Source of the DNA: Pseudanabaena galeata CCNP1313 | Lineage (GTDB): Bacteria > Cyanobacteriota > Cyanobacteriia > Pseudanabaenales > Pseudanabaenaceae | DNA: 64,000 nt | Assembly (NCBI RefSeq): GCF_029910235.1 | Contig: NZ_CP112874.1 | Coordinates: forward strand, 806,001 to 870,000 | Reading direction: 5' to 3' | In this document: positions 43,183 through 52,217 of the stretch, piece after piece | Numbering within the stretch: position 1 is the first letter of the stretch | Layout of the letters: the number at the start of each line of letters is the position of its first letter | Position numbers and translations under genes: made by a program | Notes under the pieces: generated by a model | Told to the model about the DNA's origin: nothing | Seen by the model: only the letters and a program-made list of their open reading frames with translations | Database searches by the model: none

Positions 43183-44778
43183 TTAGATTAAAGCATCAAA
43201 AACTTGATAGCATGACTTCCCAAGAGATTTAGCTTGATACATAGCAATATCGGCATCAGCGAGGATATCTTTTGGGGATTGATAGGATTCAACACTAAAA
43301 GCCATTCCCATACTCATAGAAATGCTGATCTCGTTCCCCTCAAGACAACAAGTAGGAGCCATCGCCGCTTGAATTCTTTCAATCGTAATGATTGCATCTT
43401 GCTTTTCTTTGAGATTATCTAGCAAAACCACAAACTCGTCACCACCAAGCCTAGCAGCAGTATCACCTGAGCGAATCGAGGCACTTAAACGTTTTGCCAC
43501 TTCGATCAATAGGCGATCGCCATTCAAATGACCTAGGTTATCGTTAATGGCTTTGAATCCATCCAAATCTATCAAAATAACTGCAAATAGATAACCATGT
43601 CTTTGATAGAGAGAAATCGCATGATTAATGCGATCGGTGAGTAAAATGCGGTTGGCTAAGCCCGTAAGATGATCATGAAAAGCTTCATAGGTAAGCTTAG
43701 AATTTATTTGTTGCAAATGTTGCCTTGATTCGATTTGATTTTGGACAATACTGAATAGTCCAATAGACAGGATTAAGGCGATCGGCATAGCTACAGGAAG
43801 CCAATAGCCATATATGTAGAATCCAAAAGCACAGACTCCCCAACCACCAGAGATGACTAGCACAATTACTATTTGTCTAAAAGTTTTACTTTGCCCAAGT
43901 ATCCAAGCTAGTAACATCCCCACTAATAGCATTATTCCCCAAGTCCAATGTATTTCAGGTACTCGTAACTGATTCTGCTGTAATAAGTTTTGGAGAATGT
44001 TGGCGTGTAAATGGACGCTATGAGCGGAATCATTTCCATCAAAAGGTGTCACCAATGCATCATGCCCTGTAGCAGTTACGCCTACAAGAACAATTTTATT
44101 TTGGAATGTATTTAGAGGAATCCGCTCTTCAATCACATCGACAAAGGAATATTGGCGCATTTGTTGAGGGCGATATGTCCAGTTGATGCAAAATGTCACA
44201 TCTGGATTGGGCATTGACACGTTTCCCCAAACAAGGTTATAGGCTTGTAAGGTAGCCATTGCTAGAGAAGGCGTATCATCTTTATATAATTCTGTCCAAC
44301 GCACGATCCCGTCACTACTCTTAGGCTCAAGAATATGTCCTGATCCGATCGCTACTTCCGCTAGTTGGGGAACTGGTAGTAACTTTTTGCCCTGAGCATT
44401 CCACGCTTGAGATAAAACAACATGTCTGTTGTCAGACATCACTCTGGATAACAATGCATCAGCAGAACTAGATTCTGACCAAATTAAATTAATTGCAACT
44501 GTACTCGCTTTAGCTTCGGTGAGCTTTTGAAGTAATGGGATATAGCGATCGCGCGTCCATGGAAAGCGTCCTAATTTTTCGATACTGACATCATCGATCG
44601 CAATAATTACTAAACGCTCATCCCAATTGCGATCAATGCGCCAATTGGTAAACCGATTATAGACAAAGTATTCAAGGGGTTGAAAAGCGCCCAAGTTAAA
44701 TAAAATGGCAGCGATTACCGTCGAGACTGTCCAAGGGATAGATTTCTGTACTATGCGTTTAGAAAATAACCAGTTCAT
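43183..44778 (-). CDS. CHASE2-GGDEF diguanylate cyclase
   Basis: 531 residues. N-terminal membrane helix (~15-35), a periplasmic CHASE2 sensor (~36-275; IIAIDDVSIEKLGRFPWTRDR), three more helices (~278-345) and a cytoplasmic GGDEF domain (~360-525). The catalytic loop GGDEF is intact at 445-449, and RSGD at 436-439 is the inhibitory I-site five residues upstream. It should make c-di-GMP from GTP with product feedback. Its first 20 bases overlap the end of the upstream FecR gene, so the periplasmic FecR protein is probably its partner or ligand source. Homologous over CHASE2 to the gene at 46499-49030. Confidence 0.9.
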   Translation of the reverse strand: MNWLFSKRIVQKSIPWTVSTVIAAILFNLGAFQPLEYFVYNRFTNWRIDRNWDERLVIIAIDDVSIEKLGRFPWTRDRYIPLLQKLTEAKASTVAINLIWSESSSADALLSRVMSDNRHVVLSQAWNAQGKKLLPVPQLAEVAIGSGHILEPKSSDGIVRWTELYKDDTPSLAMATLQAYNLVWGNVSMPNPDVTFCINWTYRPQQMRQYSFVDVIEERIPLNTFQNKIVLVGVTATGHDALVTPFDGNDSAHSVHLHANILQNLLQQNQLRVPEIHWTWGIMLLVGMLLAWILGQSKTFRQIVIVLVISGGWGVCAFGFYIYGYWLPVAMPIALILSIGLFSIVQNQIESRQHLQQINSKLTYEAFHDHLTGLANRILLTDRINHAISLYQRHGYLFAVILIDLDGFKAINDNLGHLNGDRLLIEVAKRLSASIRSGDTAARLGGDEFVVLLDNLKEKQDAIITIERIQAAMAPTCCLEGNEISISMSMGMAFSVESYQSPKDILADADIAMYQAKSLGKSCYQVFDALI

Positions 44779-45649
44779 AGATACGTTGTTTTCCCAAAGG
44801 ATTGGAGACGATAACTTTGATCTCAGCTCTATATATTGAATTGGTAGTTAATACAGCCCTGAATTGACCATTTCGATCAACAGCTTGCTCAACTCCATCA
44901 ATTGTTACTGTATTAGCAAAATCAACCTGTCCAGCTAGAATCACTTGGCGATCGCCATTTTCAAACTGCTTGAAAATTTGATACTCCAGATCGTTATTGT
45001 CCTGAATAGGGACTGGCTGCGAAGGTGGTTCTCCTAATACGGTCTGGTTTTGAAATCCTTGCTCCACTAAAACCTCTGTATTTTGGGCTTCAGTCATTAC
45101 TGAACCCTCAAAGGTAGAAAGAATCGTGCGACCATCATCCTTGACATTTAATACATATTCAGTACCTCTTACTCCTGTAACGACCGCAGGAGTCTGAATA
45201 TTAAATCGTGAACTAGGATTAGAAAATCGTCTAATTTGTAAGCGTACTTGTCCTTTAGGTACTTGTAAGATCGTAATTCTTCCATCGTCGCTAGTAACTT
45301 TTAGTGCATCTATACGAACTACTGTCCGCTCAGCAACATTAACAAAGCCGATACCTGTATCGACACTTAACACAGCCGTTGATTTGCCATCTGTGACAAT
45401 TTCATCACCAATTATCGAAAGGCGATCGCCTCTTCGTGCAGGACGATTAGTATTTTGGTTGCGTAAAAAAACCTTACCGCGCACTTGCTCTACTTGTAAA
45501 TATCGGTTTGTTTTTACTTGCAACTGAGATTGAGCAACACTCAGGTCAACTTTTCCGAACAGTCCTAAAATTAAAGCTGCACTTCCATAGCTAAAAACGC
45601 TAAGAAACTTTTTATTCCATAAGTTTTTGGTAGGGATAGTGTTTATCAT
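44759..45649 (-). CDS. FecR-domain periplasmic protein (copy 1)
   Basis: 296 residues. A signal peptide or N-terminal anchor (LSVFSYGSAALILGLFG, likely cleavage near VAQSQ) precedes a FecR domain with RRGDRLSIIGDEIVTDGKS, TAVLSVDTGIGFVNVAE and the typical NIQTPAVVTGVRGTEYVL. The C-terminal ~70 residues look like an Ig/carboxypeptidase-like beta-domain (VTIDGVEQAVDRNGQF). There is no sigma factor or FecA receptor nearby, so it is not a classical iron regulator. The stop overlaps the start of the CHASE2-GGDEF gene by 20 bases. It is similar along its whole length to 49011-49895. Confidence 0.87.
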   Translation of the reverse strand: MINTIPTKNLWNKKFLSVFSYGSAALILGLFGKVDLSVAQSQLQVKTNRYLQVEQVRGKVFLRNQNTNRPARRGDRLSIIGDEIVTDGKSTAVLSVDTGIGFVNVAERTVVRIDALKVTSDDGRITILQVPKGQVRLQIRRFSNPSSRFNIQTPAVVTGVRGTEYVLNVKDDGRTILSTFEGSVMTEAQNTEVLVEQGFQNQTVLGEPPSQPVPIQDNNDLEYQIFKQFENGDRQVILAGQVDFANTVTIDGVEQAVDRNGQFRAVLTTNSIYRAEIKVIVSNPLGKQRIYELVIF

Positions 45650-45854
45650 CTGTAAATGAAAAGAATAAATATAGGGATGAAGTGTAAATCACAAGAAATC
45701 TGAAGAGAAATCTACTTTGCTAAATAAGACTAGAAACCTTATTAAATTCTTAATCAAATTAGTATATTTAATTATTTAATAATGAAAACTAGTACAAAAC
45801 TAAGATTTATTTTGTAAACTTATTTGTCAGCTTCTTTAATATACCAAACTAATG

Positions 45855-45948
45855 TATAGCGATCCTAAATGATTTGTAAGATTTGGAGGGTTGTGAGAGT
45901 ACGTCCCTTCGGGGCGCACTCTCACAACCCATTTAAGATTGCTATATA
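45855..45948. repeat. Palindromic repeat, family A copy 3
   Basis: Begins TATAGCGATCCTAAATG and ends CATTTAAGATTGCTATATA; the inner stem GGTTGTGAGAGT.CG.CCC closes on TTC. It differs from copies 1 and 2 (976-1067, 1287-1380) at scattered positions. Confidence 0.85.
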
Positions 45949-45977
45949 AGTTGACGACATACTACAGTCGGGTTTGG

Positions 45978-46095
45978 TATATAACAATGCAAGAGATAGC
46001 TAGGACAAATCAAAACCCAAACAAATGAAGACGGAGCAAAGCTCCGTCTTCATTTGTTTGGGTTTTATGTCCTAAGCAAAACTTACACTAATATA
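45978..46095. repeat. Palindromic repeat, family C copy 2
   Basis: Left arm AACAATGCAAGAGATAGC plus TAGGACA; right arm TTTTATGTCCTAAGCAAAAC plus TTACACTAATATA. The central stem (from CAAACAAATGAAGACGGAGC, loop AAA) has no similarity to the core of copies 1 and 3, although the arms match. Confidence 0.85.
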
Positions 46096-46216
46096 GAACC
46101 TTACTGAGTTTGATTATTAATACATGCAGGTGTAGCTACACTTTTAAGAATTAGTATCACATGGCTTTGCCATCAAAAAAACAATCAAGAAATTTCTTGA
46201 TTGTTTCTGTTCGTGA

Positions 46217-46375
46217 TAATTAACCTCAGTTCAGGTTAATTTCAAACTACTTCCTAGAGAGAGTTCGCACCAAGAATCCTCTCTAGAAGCCAAAGCATTA
46301 AAAGCCTCTCTTAGCGAGGCTTTTAATGCTTTGGCTTCTAGAATTTTGTAGCTTATACCGAACTGAAGTTAATTA
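46217..46375. repeat. Palindromic repeat, family E (single copy)
   Basis: Outer TAATTAACCTCAGTTCAGG and CCGAACTGAAGTTAATTA pair with two differences. Inside are a short hairpin near 46256-46283 and a perfect 26-bp stem 46283-46341 (from CTAGAAGCCAAAGC) with a seven-base loop. Confidence 0.75.
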
Positions 46376-46480
46376 CAGCAATTGCCGATCAAACGAGCCA
46401 AAAGAACAAAAATTGAAAGCGTTGCTTTGCAACGCTTTCAATTTTTGTTCTTGGTTTGGATTTGAGCGCAAAGCGCTGTA
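46374..46480. repeat. Palindromic repeat, family D copy 2
   Basis: TACAGCAATTGCCGATCAAAC and TTGGTTTGGATTTGAGCGC arms match copy 1 (22606-22704). The stem 46402-46452 keeps GAAAGCGTTGC at the apex but has a different lower part and the loop TTT instead of AAA. Possible terminator for the CHASE2-GGDEF-EAL gene. Confidence 0.8.
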
Positions 46481-46498
46481 AAAACCGTAGAACAAAGT

Positions 46499-49030
46499 TC
46501 AGGTTGTTTGAAAAATTGCTTCGATCGCCGCAACATCAAGGGGGCGGAATAGAAAATAACCTTGACCATCCCCTTCTTCACTCAATAGATCTTGCAAATA
46601 ATTTAACTGAGCTAAGTTTTCAATACCTTCAGCGACAATATGAGCTTTAACACTCTGTGCCAAAGAAATAATCGCTTGAAGGATTTCCATACCATTTGTA
46701 TTTGCATGAATATTATTAACAAAGGAACGATCTATTTTCAAGCCATCGAAAGGGAATTTATGTAGATAGGCAAGCGAAGAATAACCTGTGCCGAAATCAT
46801 CTATATAAATATGAATTCCTGCTTGTCGCATCTGATTGAGAATACCTACTGCAAAATCAGGATTTTCCATGATTGCACTTTCCGTTAACTCGATTTTGAG
46901 GTGTTTAGGAGCTAGTTGTGTTTGTTGAAGGATACTCAGACATTTTTCTAGGACATCATCTTGCGCCAATTGTTTAGTTGATAGATTGACACTTACGGTA
47001 ATATCTTTAGCCTTAGCAAAGCGCTGATGCCAAGATTTGACCTGTAAGCAAGCATTTCGCATAATCCAATCACCTATGGGAATGATTAGCCCAGTCTCTT
47101 CAGCAAGGGGGATAAACTGGGTCGGTGATACTAATCCACGCTCAGGATGTTGCCAACGAATTAGAGCTTCTAGCCCCACGATCTGCATATCGCTAAGCGA
47201 GAGAATTGGTTGATAGTAAATTAGAAATTCTTGATGCTCTTGATTGTTTGAAGCTTGACAAAGAGCCACAGCTTTGCGGAGATCCTTTTCAAGTTGTAAG
47301 CGTTCGAGAACCCGTTCTCGCATAGAGATATCAAAGACTTTATTACATGAGTTGCCCAGTTTTTTGGCATAGAACATAGCCGTGTCTGCATCTCGCAATA
47401 GAATTTCTGGAGAAATTATTTCGGGAGCAACACTACTGTCATGCCCATTAATTAAGTGGAACTTAAGACCAATATTAGCGAAGATCTTAATGTCATGGTC
47501 ATCAATCTTAAAGGTTTTTTGGAGATTGATTTGAATGCGATCGCCAATTGCGATCGCCTCTTGTTCATTTGGCAAGTCTTCCAATAAAATCACAAACTCA
47601 GCACCACCAAAACGCGCAATTGATGAAGTCTTGGGAACAGAACCTTGCAAACATTTGCTGACTTCAATTAGTAATAGATTTCCAATCGGATGACCAAAGG
47701 TATCATTAATAGTTTTAAATCGATCTAAATTAATCCAAAGAATAGCGATAAGATTGTAGGGAGGGGCATACTGAGAAGTTACATCTTGGGAACAGAGTAG
47801 AGTTTGTAAGCGGTTCTCAATCAAAGTACGGTTATATAATCCTGTTAAGTGATCATGGGTGGATTTATATAAAATTTGAGCATCGGCAATCTTTAGAGAG
47901 CGATACATTTGCCAGCGTTCTTGTAGGGTGATCGCAAAACCTGTTAGTAGAAACATCAAAATGGGAACAGATAGATCGATCAAGTAGTTAGCTGTAAAGG
48001 CAACAAAAGCAATAGTCATCCATAAACCAGACATCACAAATGCACTTATACCGCCAGTCCATAAATTCTGCCTTGGTAGAATCAAACCAATAAATAGACT
48101 CCCCAATAGTGCAAAGCTCCAGATATAGGATGGTTTAGCAACCACAAGTGAGTTTTTTTGTAATAGATTTTGCAAAATCATAGCGTGTAAATGCACACCA
48201 CTGGCAGGAGGATTACGATCAAAAGGAGTCGCCAAATTATCAATTCCTGATGCTGTGACTCCAACTAAGACAATTTTATTTTGGAAAGCCGAGGCAGGAA
48301 CTTTACCATCAATGACATCACTGAAAGAGACTTGGGGAACGTCTCTGATTCGACTTGTCCAATTAATCAATAATGGCTGGTTTAACTCTGGCAATAGAGT
48401 GATGGCGGCAGTCGTCAGATCGTAGGTTTGTAATATCGCCACACCTAGAGTGGGGATATCTTGGAGTTGCAAATCAATTTGACGCACAATGCCATCAACA
48501 TCTTCACGTTTAAGAATATGACCAATTGCCACACCTGCATTACCAATAGGGGCGATCGGCAGCAGGGGGTTTCCTGACTTATCCCAAGCCATCGCCAGAA
48601 CGACTTTCTGATATTTAGCAAGGGAAGCAACTAACTGCGGATCTGCGGGAGTTGCTTCAGACCATAAAATATCGAAGCCTACTACACTAGCTTCAGTTTG
48701 TTCAAGTTTAGATAAAAGCTGGACATAGCGATCGCGTGACCATGGAAATCTGCCAACTTTGCTAACGCTCTGATCGTCTATGGCAATAATGATCACGCGA
48801 TCGTCCCAAGGGAGATCTCCTCTCCAGTTTGTAAAACTGTTGTAAGCCCAAAATTCGATTGGTTGTAAGACTCCCAAGTGTAGCAGGGGAATTAAGACAA
48901 TTGAGGCAAATAACGTGGGTAAAGCTCGAAACAACAAGCAGGCTAAACGCGACAGCATACGTTTAGCAAAATATTTTGTTAACAATTTAGAAAATAATCG
49001 AGAAATAAACTCAGAGAATGGGGATCTCAT
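46499..49030 (-). CDS. CHASE2-GGDEF-EAL protein, probable c-di-GMP phosphodiesterase
   Basis: 843 residues. Membrane helix ~35-55, CHASE2 sensor ~55-300 (IIAIDDQSVSKVGRFPWSRDR), helices ~303-370, GGDEF ~385-565, EAL ~580-840. The cyclase loop is degenerate, GGAEF at 475-479, and no RxxD I-site is present, so cyclase activity is unlikely. The EAL domain keeps EAL at 621-623, DDFGTGYSSLAYL and VAEGIE, so phosphodiesterase activity is expected. It starts inside the end of FecR copy 2 (20-base overlap). Paired with the GGDEF protein at 43183-44778, the locus seems to encode opposing enzymes under related sensors. Confidence 0.9.
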   Translation of the reverse strand: MRSPFSEFISRLFSKLLTKYFAKRMLSRLACLLFRALPTLFASIVLIPLLHLGVLQPIEFWAYNSFTNWRGDLPWDDRVIIIAIDDQSVSKVGRFPWSRDRYVQLLSKLEQTEASVVGFDILWSEATPADPQLVASLAKYQKVVLAMAWDKSGNPLLPIAPIGNAGVAIGHILKREDVDGIVRQIDLQLQDIPTLGVAILQTYDLTTAAITLLPELNQPLLINWTSRIRDVPQVSFSDVIDGKVPASAFQNKIVLVGVTASGIDNLATPFDRNPPASGVHLHAMILQNLLQKNSLVVAKPSYIWSFALLGSLFIGLILPRQNLWTGGISAFVMSGLWMTIAFVAFTANYLIDLSVPILMFLLTGFAITLQERWQMYRSLKIADAQILYKSTHDHLTGLYNRTLIENRLQTLLCSQDVTSQYAPPYNLIAILWINLDRFKTINDTFGHPIGNLLLIEVSKCLQGSVPKTSSIARFGGAEFVILLEDLPNEQEAIAIGDRIQINLQKTFKIDDHDIKIFANIGLKFHLINGHDSSVAPEIISPEILLRDADTAMFYAKKLGNSCNKVFDISMRERVLERLQLEKDLRKAVALCQASNNQEHQEFLIYYQPILSLSDMQIVGLEALIRWQHPERGLVSPTQFIPLAEETGLIIPIGDWIMRNACLQVKSWHQRFAKAKDITVSVNLSTKQLAQDDVLEKCLSILQQTQLAPKHLKIELTESAIMENPDFAVGILNQMRQAGIHIYIDDFGTGYSSLAYLHKFPFDGLKIDRSFVNNIHANTNGMEILQAIISLAQSVKAHIVAEGIENLAQLNYLQDLLSEEGDGQGYFLFRPLDVAAIEAIFQTT

Positions 49031-49895
49031 AGACTTGTATCTTTCCCGTAGGGGTCTCCACCGTTACTTTCACCTTTAGGCTTGAAGTTGCAGGTAATTG
49101 TAGAGCAAACTTTCCAATGCGATCTAAAGACTGTTCTAGCCCATCTACCTTAACAGTATTAAAAGGGTTAGTGTAACCTAAAAAAGACACAGAGCGACCT
49201 GAGCTTGAGGTTTGTCGATTAATTGCATATCTTAAACTTGCATCATTACTAATCGGCACAGGAGTTGATGGGGATTCACCAACAACTGTGAGATTTTGAA
49301 ACCCTCCATTGACGATCTTTGTCTGATTTCTGGCAGTCGTCTCAACACTACCATCAAAGGTGGTGGTGATCATATTGCCATTCGGTCTAGCAATCACAGT
49401 AAATGTTGTACCCCTTACGCCACTTATACCCGCAGGGGTTTGTATATTTAGTTGAGAACCACGATTTGTAAATTTACGAATCTGTAGTCTTGCTTTACCG
49501 CGTGGAACAAACAAATTGGTGATTCTGCCATTATCGGTGGCAATCCGAAAAGAACGGATTTGGATTGTTGTATTTTCTGCCACATAGATTGACCCAACGC
49601 CTGTATCCACACTCAAAACTGCCGAACTATTTGCACCCGTAGAAATTTCGTCACTGGTCGTTTGCAAGCGATCGCCGACTTTTGCCTCTCGATTTGCATA
49701 ATTATATAGGTTGCGATATTTAACGTTTCCCATAACTTTATCAACTTTTAACCATTGATCAGTACGAACTTGAATAGCTCTTTGCGCTTCAGTTTGTTGC
49801 TGATCTTGAGGTAATACGTTAGTCCCTAAGACATTAATTAAAAGTCCTAAACAAGTAATAAAAATTAGATTAAGTCTTTTTCGTTTTTGAATCAT
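49011..49895 (-). CDS. FecR-domain periplasmic protein (copy 2)
   Basis: 294 residues with an N-terminal hydrophobic segment (LNLIFITCLGLLINVLG). The FecR domain shows VGDRLQTTSDEISTGANS, SAVLSVDTGVGSIYVAENT and NIQTPAGISGVRGTTFTV. The C-terminal beta-domain (TVKVDGLEQSLDRIGKFALQ) resembles that of copy 1. It overlaps the CHASE2-GGDEF-EAL gene by 20 bases, exactly as copy 1 overlaps its own CHASE2 gene, which indicates duplication of the gene pair. 124 bases downstream of the kinase-WD40 gene on the same strand, possibly one transcription unit. Confidence 0.87.
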   Translation of the reverse strand: MIQKRKRLNLIFITCLGLLINVLGTNVLPQDQQQTEAQRAIQVRTDQWLKVDKVMGNVKYRNLYNYANREAKVGDRLQTTSDEISTGANSSAVLSVDTGVGSIYVAENTTIQIRSFRIATDNGRITNLFVPRGKARLQIRKFTNRGSQLNIQTPAGISGVRGTTFTVIARPNGNMITTTFDGSVETTARNQTKIVNGGFQNLTVVGESPSTPVPISNDASLRYAINRQTSSSGRSVSFLGYTNPFNTVKVDGLEQSLDRIGKFALQLPATSSLKVKVTVETPTGKIQVYEIPIL

Positions 49896-50019
49896 TTTGG
49901 CTGTATTTTGGTATTTACTAAAAAATTTGCTTGAAACCTAGATCTAAAACTTGTAGCGCAAACTTAGCTTGCACTTACATGCTTTAGCTTTTTATTATGG
50001 GGCGCACAATTACCATTTC

Positions 50020-52041
50020 TCAAAGCTCAGGTATTTCCCAAATATTAATATTTCTATCTTGGCTACCGCTAATCAGTTTAAGATTATCTGGAGAAATGAT
50101 TAGAGAAGTTACCAAATCTGTATGCCCAATCAAGTTCCAAGTTGAAGATTGGGTTGCAAGATTCCATATGCGAATGGAATTTGGATTTTCTTTACCACCA
50201 CTAAAGAGATATTTACCATCTCTAGTAATCGCGATCGCACTGATCGCATCCTCATGCCCCTCCAAAGTAAATAGCTGCTTGCCTGAAGCAATATCCCAAA
50301 CCCGAATCACTTTATCATTACCACCACTAATTACCTGCTTACCGTTAGGAGTGATCAATACACAAGTTACCCCAGCAAGAGAACCTGTCAAAGTTTGCAA
50401 GTTTTCCCCTGTATCCACATCCCAAACCTTTAATGTCCTATCGCGACTAGCACTAACAACTCGCTTGCCATCGTTTGAAATCGCAACACCCCAAATTTTA
50501 TCAGTATGTCCCTTGAGCGATCGCCGCAACTTGCCCGTCGATATTTGCCAAAGATTAACATTATTGTCATAGCTGCCACTGACCAGCAGATCGCTGCTAA
50601 GGGCGATCGCTAAATTATGAATTAAGTTAGTGTGACCACTCATGGTTCTGATCACTTTACCTGAATTGATATCAATGATTTTGATCGTTTTGTCTTGCCC
50701 TGCGGTAACAATCTGGAGATCGGATAGAAAGGCTACGGCTCTTACCCATCCGCCTTGATCTTTGATTTCTTTAATTGGACTAGTTTTATCACCGTCTAAT
50801 TCCCAAAGTTTGACGGTTCCATCGTCACTAGCACTAGCGATCACCTTGCCATTAGGACTAAGTGCAACATTCTGCACCGCATCAGTATGATAACCTTGCA
50901 GAAATTTTGTCGGATTCAGGCGTTTCTTTTGAAATACTGGTAGTTGAATACTAATCTCCTCAAAATTACCGATCGCTGAGATCTTAATTACCGTACCAAT
51001 ACTCAGCCCCACAAACGCAGCAACGATCACCGATACTATTAGCAAAATCGGGGAAGTTGGTTTACGAGTTGAGTCTTTAATCGCCTGTTTGATCGCTTTC
51101 CGTTTAGCCTTTGTTTTGTAATGGGGTGCGAGTTTATCAATCTGTTCAATTTCTCTAAGAATTTTTAAAATTGCTTCACAATTGATTGGGCGATCGCTAG
51201 GCTTGCGAGCAATCATTACATCAATTAAATCTGCTAACTCATCCGAAATTTCAGGCGCGTGTGATCGCCACTCAAACATATCGCGATCGGGATTGTAGGT
51301 ATCAAGGGGATATTTGCCAGTCACCAAATGGATCATTGTGCAGCCAAGGGCATAAAAATCTGACTGTGGTACAGCAAACCCTTTTTCTTGTTCGGGAGAA
51401 GTGTAGCCTACTGAACAAATGCTTGTCACACCCTGCAAACCACCAATTTTAGCCAGATAGGTATGCGTCGCTTCACGAGCCGTCCCAAAATCAATGAGAA
51501 CTAGCTGCCCCGAAGGAGACAACATAATATTTGCAGGTTTAATATCACGATGAAAATATTTGTTGTAATGGACTACGGCGAGAATATCTACCAATTGCTT
51601 TAGCCAAGCGATCGCTCGTTTTTGGGCGATCGGTTTCCGCTCACGTTGATTGATCCATTGTTCGAGGTTTAGCCCCTCGATTTTTTGCATGACGATACCG
51701 TGTAGCATTGACCCGTTTTCGAGTTCATGATGTACATAGGTCTCAATTTTGGGTATCCCCGCATGTTCGATCTGTCCTAATACAAAGGCTTCTTGCTGAA
51801 AGAGCGATACAGCTTTTTTATCTGCATTCAATTCCTGCTTCAAAATTTTTAGAATTTTGGGGTTACCTGCGGCATCATTGGCTTCGTAAACCATGCCAAA
51901 GCCACCTGTATCGCTTAATAATTTGGTAGCTGTATAACAACCATCAATCAATAATTCGGAACCACATCCTTGACAAGTTGAGTAATTATCATTGTCAGGA
52001 TGGTCAGGGATCGGGCAAGTAGGATTAATGCATAGACGCAT
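50020..52041 (-). CDS. Ser/Thr protein kinase with N-terminal zinc ribbon and WD40 repeats
   Basis: 673 residues. Residues 1-30 carry four cysteines (C4, C9, C23, C26), a probable zinc ribbon. The kinase (~34-300) has LLSDTGGFGMVYEA, Lys in KILKILKQEL, HRDIKPANI and LIDFGTAREA, then SVGYTSPEQ. One membrane helix (~326-350; PILLIVSVIVAAFVGLSIG) separates it from an extracytoplasmic-side region of about seven WD40 repeats ending in e.g. KVWDVDTG, RVWDIASG and NIWEIPEL, which should form one propeller. Such kinases are common in filamentous cyanobacteria. It is upstream of the FecR2/CHASE2 pair and could regulate it, a guess from position only. Confidence 0.92.
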   Translation of the reverse strand: MRLCINPTCPIPDHPDNDNYSTCQGCGSELLIDGCYTATKLLSDTGGFGMVYEANDAAGNPKILKILKQELNADKKAVSLFQQEAFVLGQIEHAGIPKIETYVHHELENGSMLHGIVMQKIEGLNLEQWINQRERKPIAQKRAIAWLKQLVDILAVVHYNKYFHRDIKPANIMLSPSGQLVLIDFGTAREATHTYLAKIGGLQGVTSICSVGYTSPEQEKGFAVPQSDFYALGCTMIHLVTGKYPLDTYNPDRDMFEWRSHAPEISDELADLIDVMIARKPSDRPINCEAILKILREIEQIDKLAPHYKTKAKRKAIKQAIKDSTRKPTSPILLIVSVIVAAFVGLSIGTVIKISAIGNFEEISIQLPVFQKKRLNPTKFLQGYHTDAVQNVALSPNGKVIASASDDGTVKLWELDGDKTSPIKEIKDQGGWVRAVAFLSDLQIVTAGQDKTIKIIDINSGKVIRTMSGHTNLIHNLAIALSSDLLVSGSYDNNVNLWQISTGKLRRSLKGHTDKIWGVAISNDGKRVVSASRDRTLKVWDVDTGENLQTLTGSLAGVTCVLITPNGKQVISGGNDKVIRVWDIASGKQLFTLEGHEDAISAIAITRDGKYLFSGGKENPNSIRIWNLATQSSTWNLIGHTDLVTSLIISPDNLKLISGSQDRNINIWEIPEL

Positions 52042-52136
52042 GGTGTTTTAGAGCATACCAGTCTAAACTTACTATATCGCTAGCGCAGTCAATTTGTAGC
52101 AAAGCCATAAAAGTATAGGGACGATTAAGGGCTTTA

Positions 52137-52170
52137 AAAACACAAAATAGTTTAGCCATTTTGTGTTTTG
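52137..52170. repeat. Hairpin between divergent kinase-WD40 and LivM genes
   Basis: AAAACACAAAAT pairs with ATTTTGTGTTTT around an eight- to ten-base loop AGTTTAGCC. Similar stem sequence to 18485-18517. Located upstream of both genes. Confidence 0.65.
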
Positions 52171-52217
52171 GTATAACAACCCATCTACTTTTCTTTTATG
52201 GTTGAGTAAATTTATCT

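Larger units (their letters stand above)
45650..46498. other. Gene-free stretch with four palindromic elements
   Basis: 849 bases between the two FecR/CHASE2 pairs. In order: an AT-rich leader to 45850, family A copy 3, family C copy 2, a small palindrome at 46179-46206 (AAACAATCAAGAAA and its complement), family E (46217-46375) and family D copy 2 (46374-46480), which ends 19 bases from the stop of the next gene. Nothing coding. Confidence 0.65.

Noticed and set aside
45855-46480. Insertion sequence between the two FecR/CHASE2 pairs
   Set aside because: There are inverted repeats but no transposase frame; the stretch is a cluster of separate short palindromic elements.
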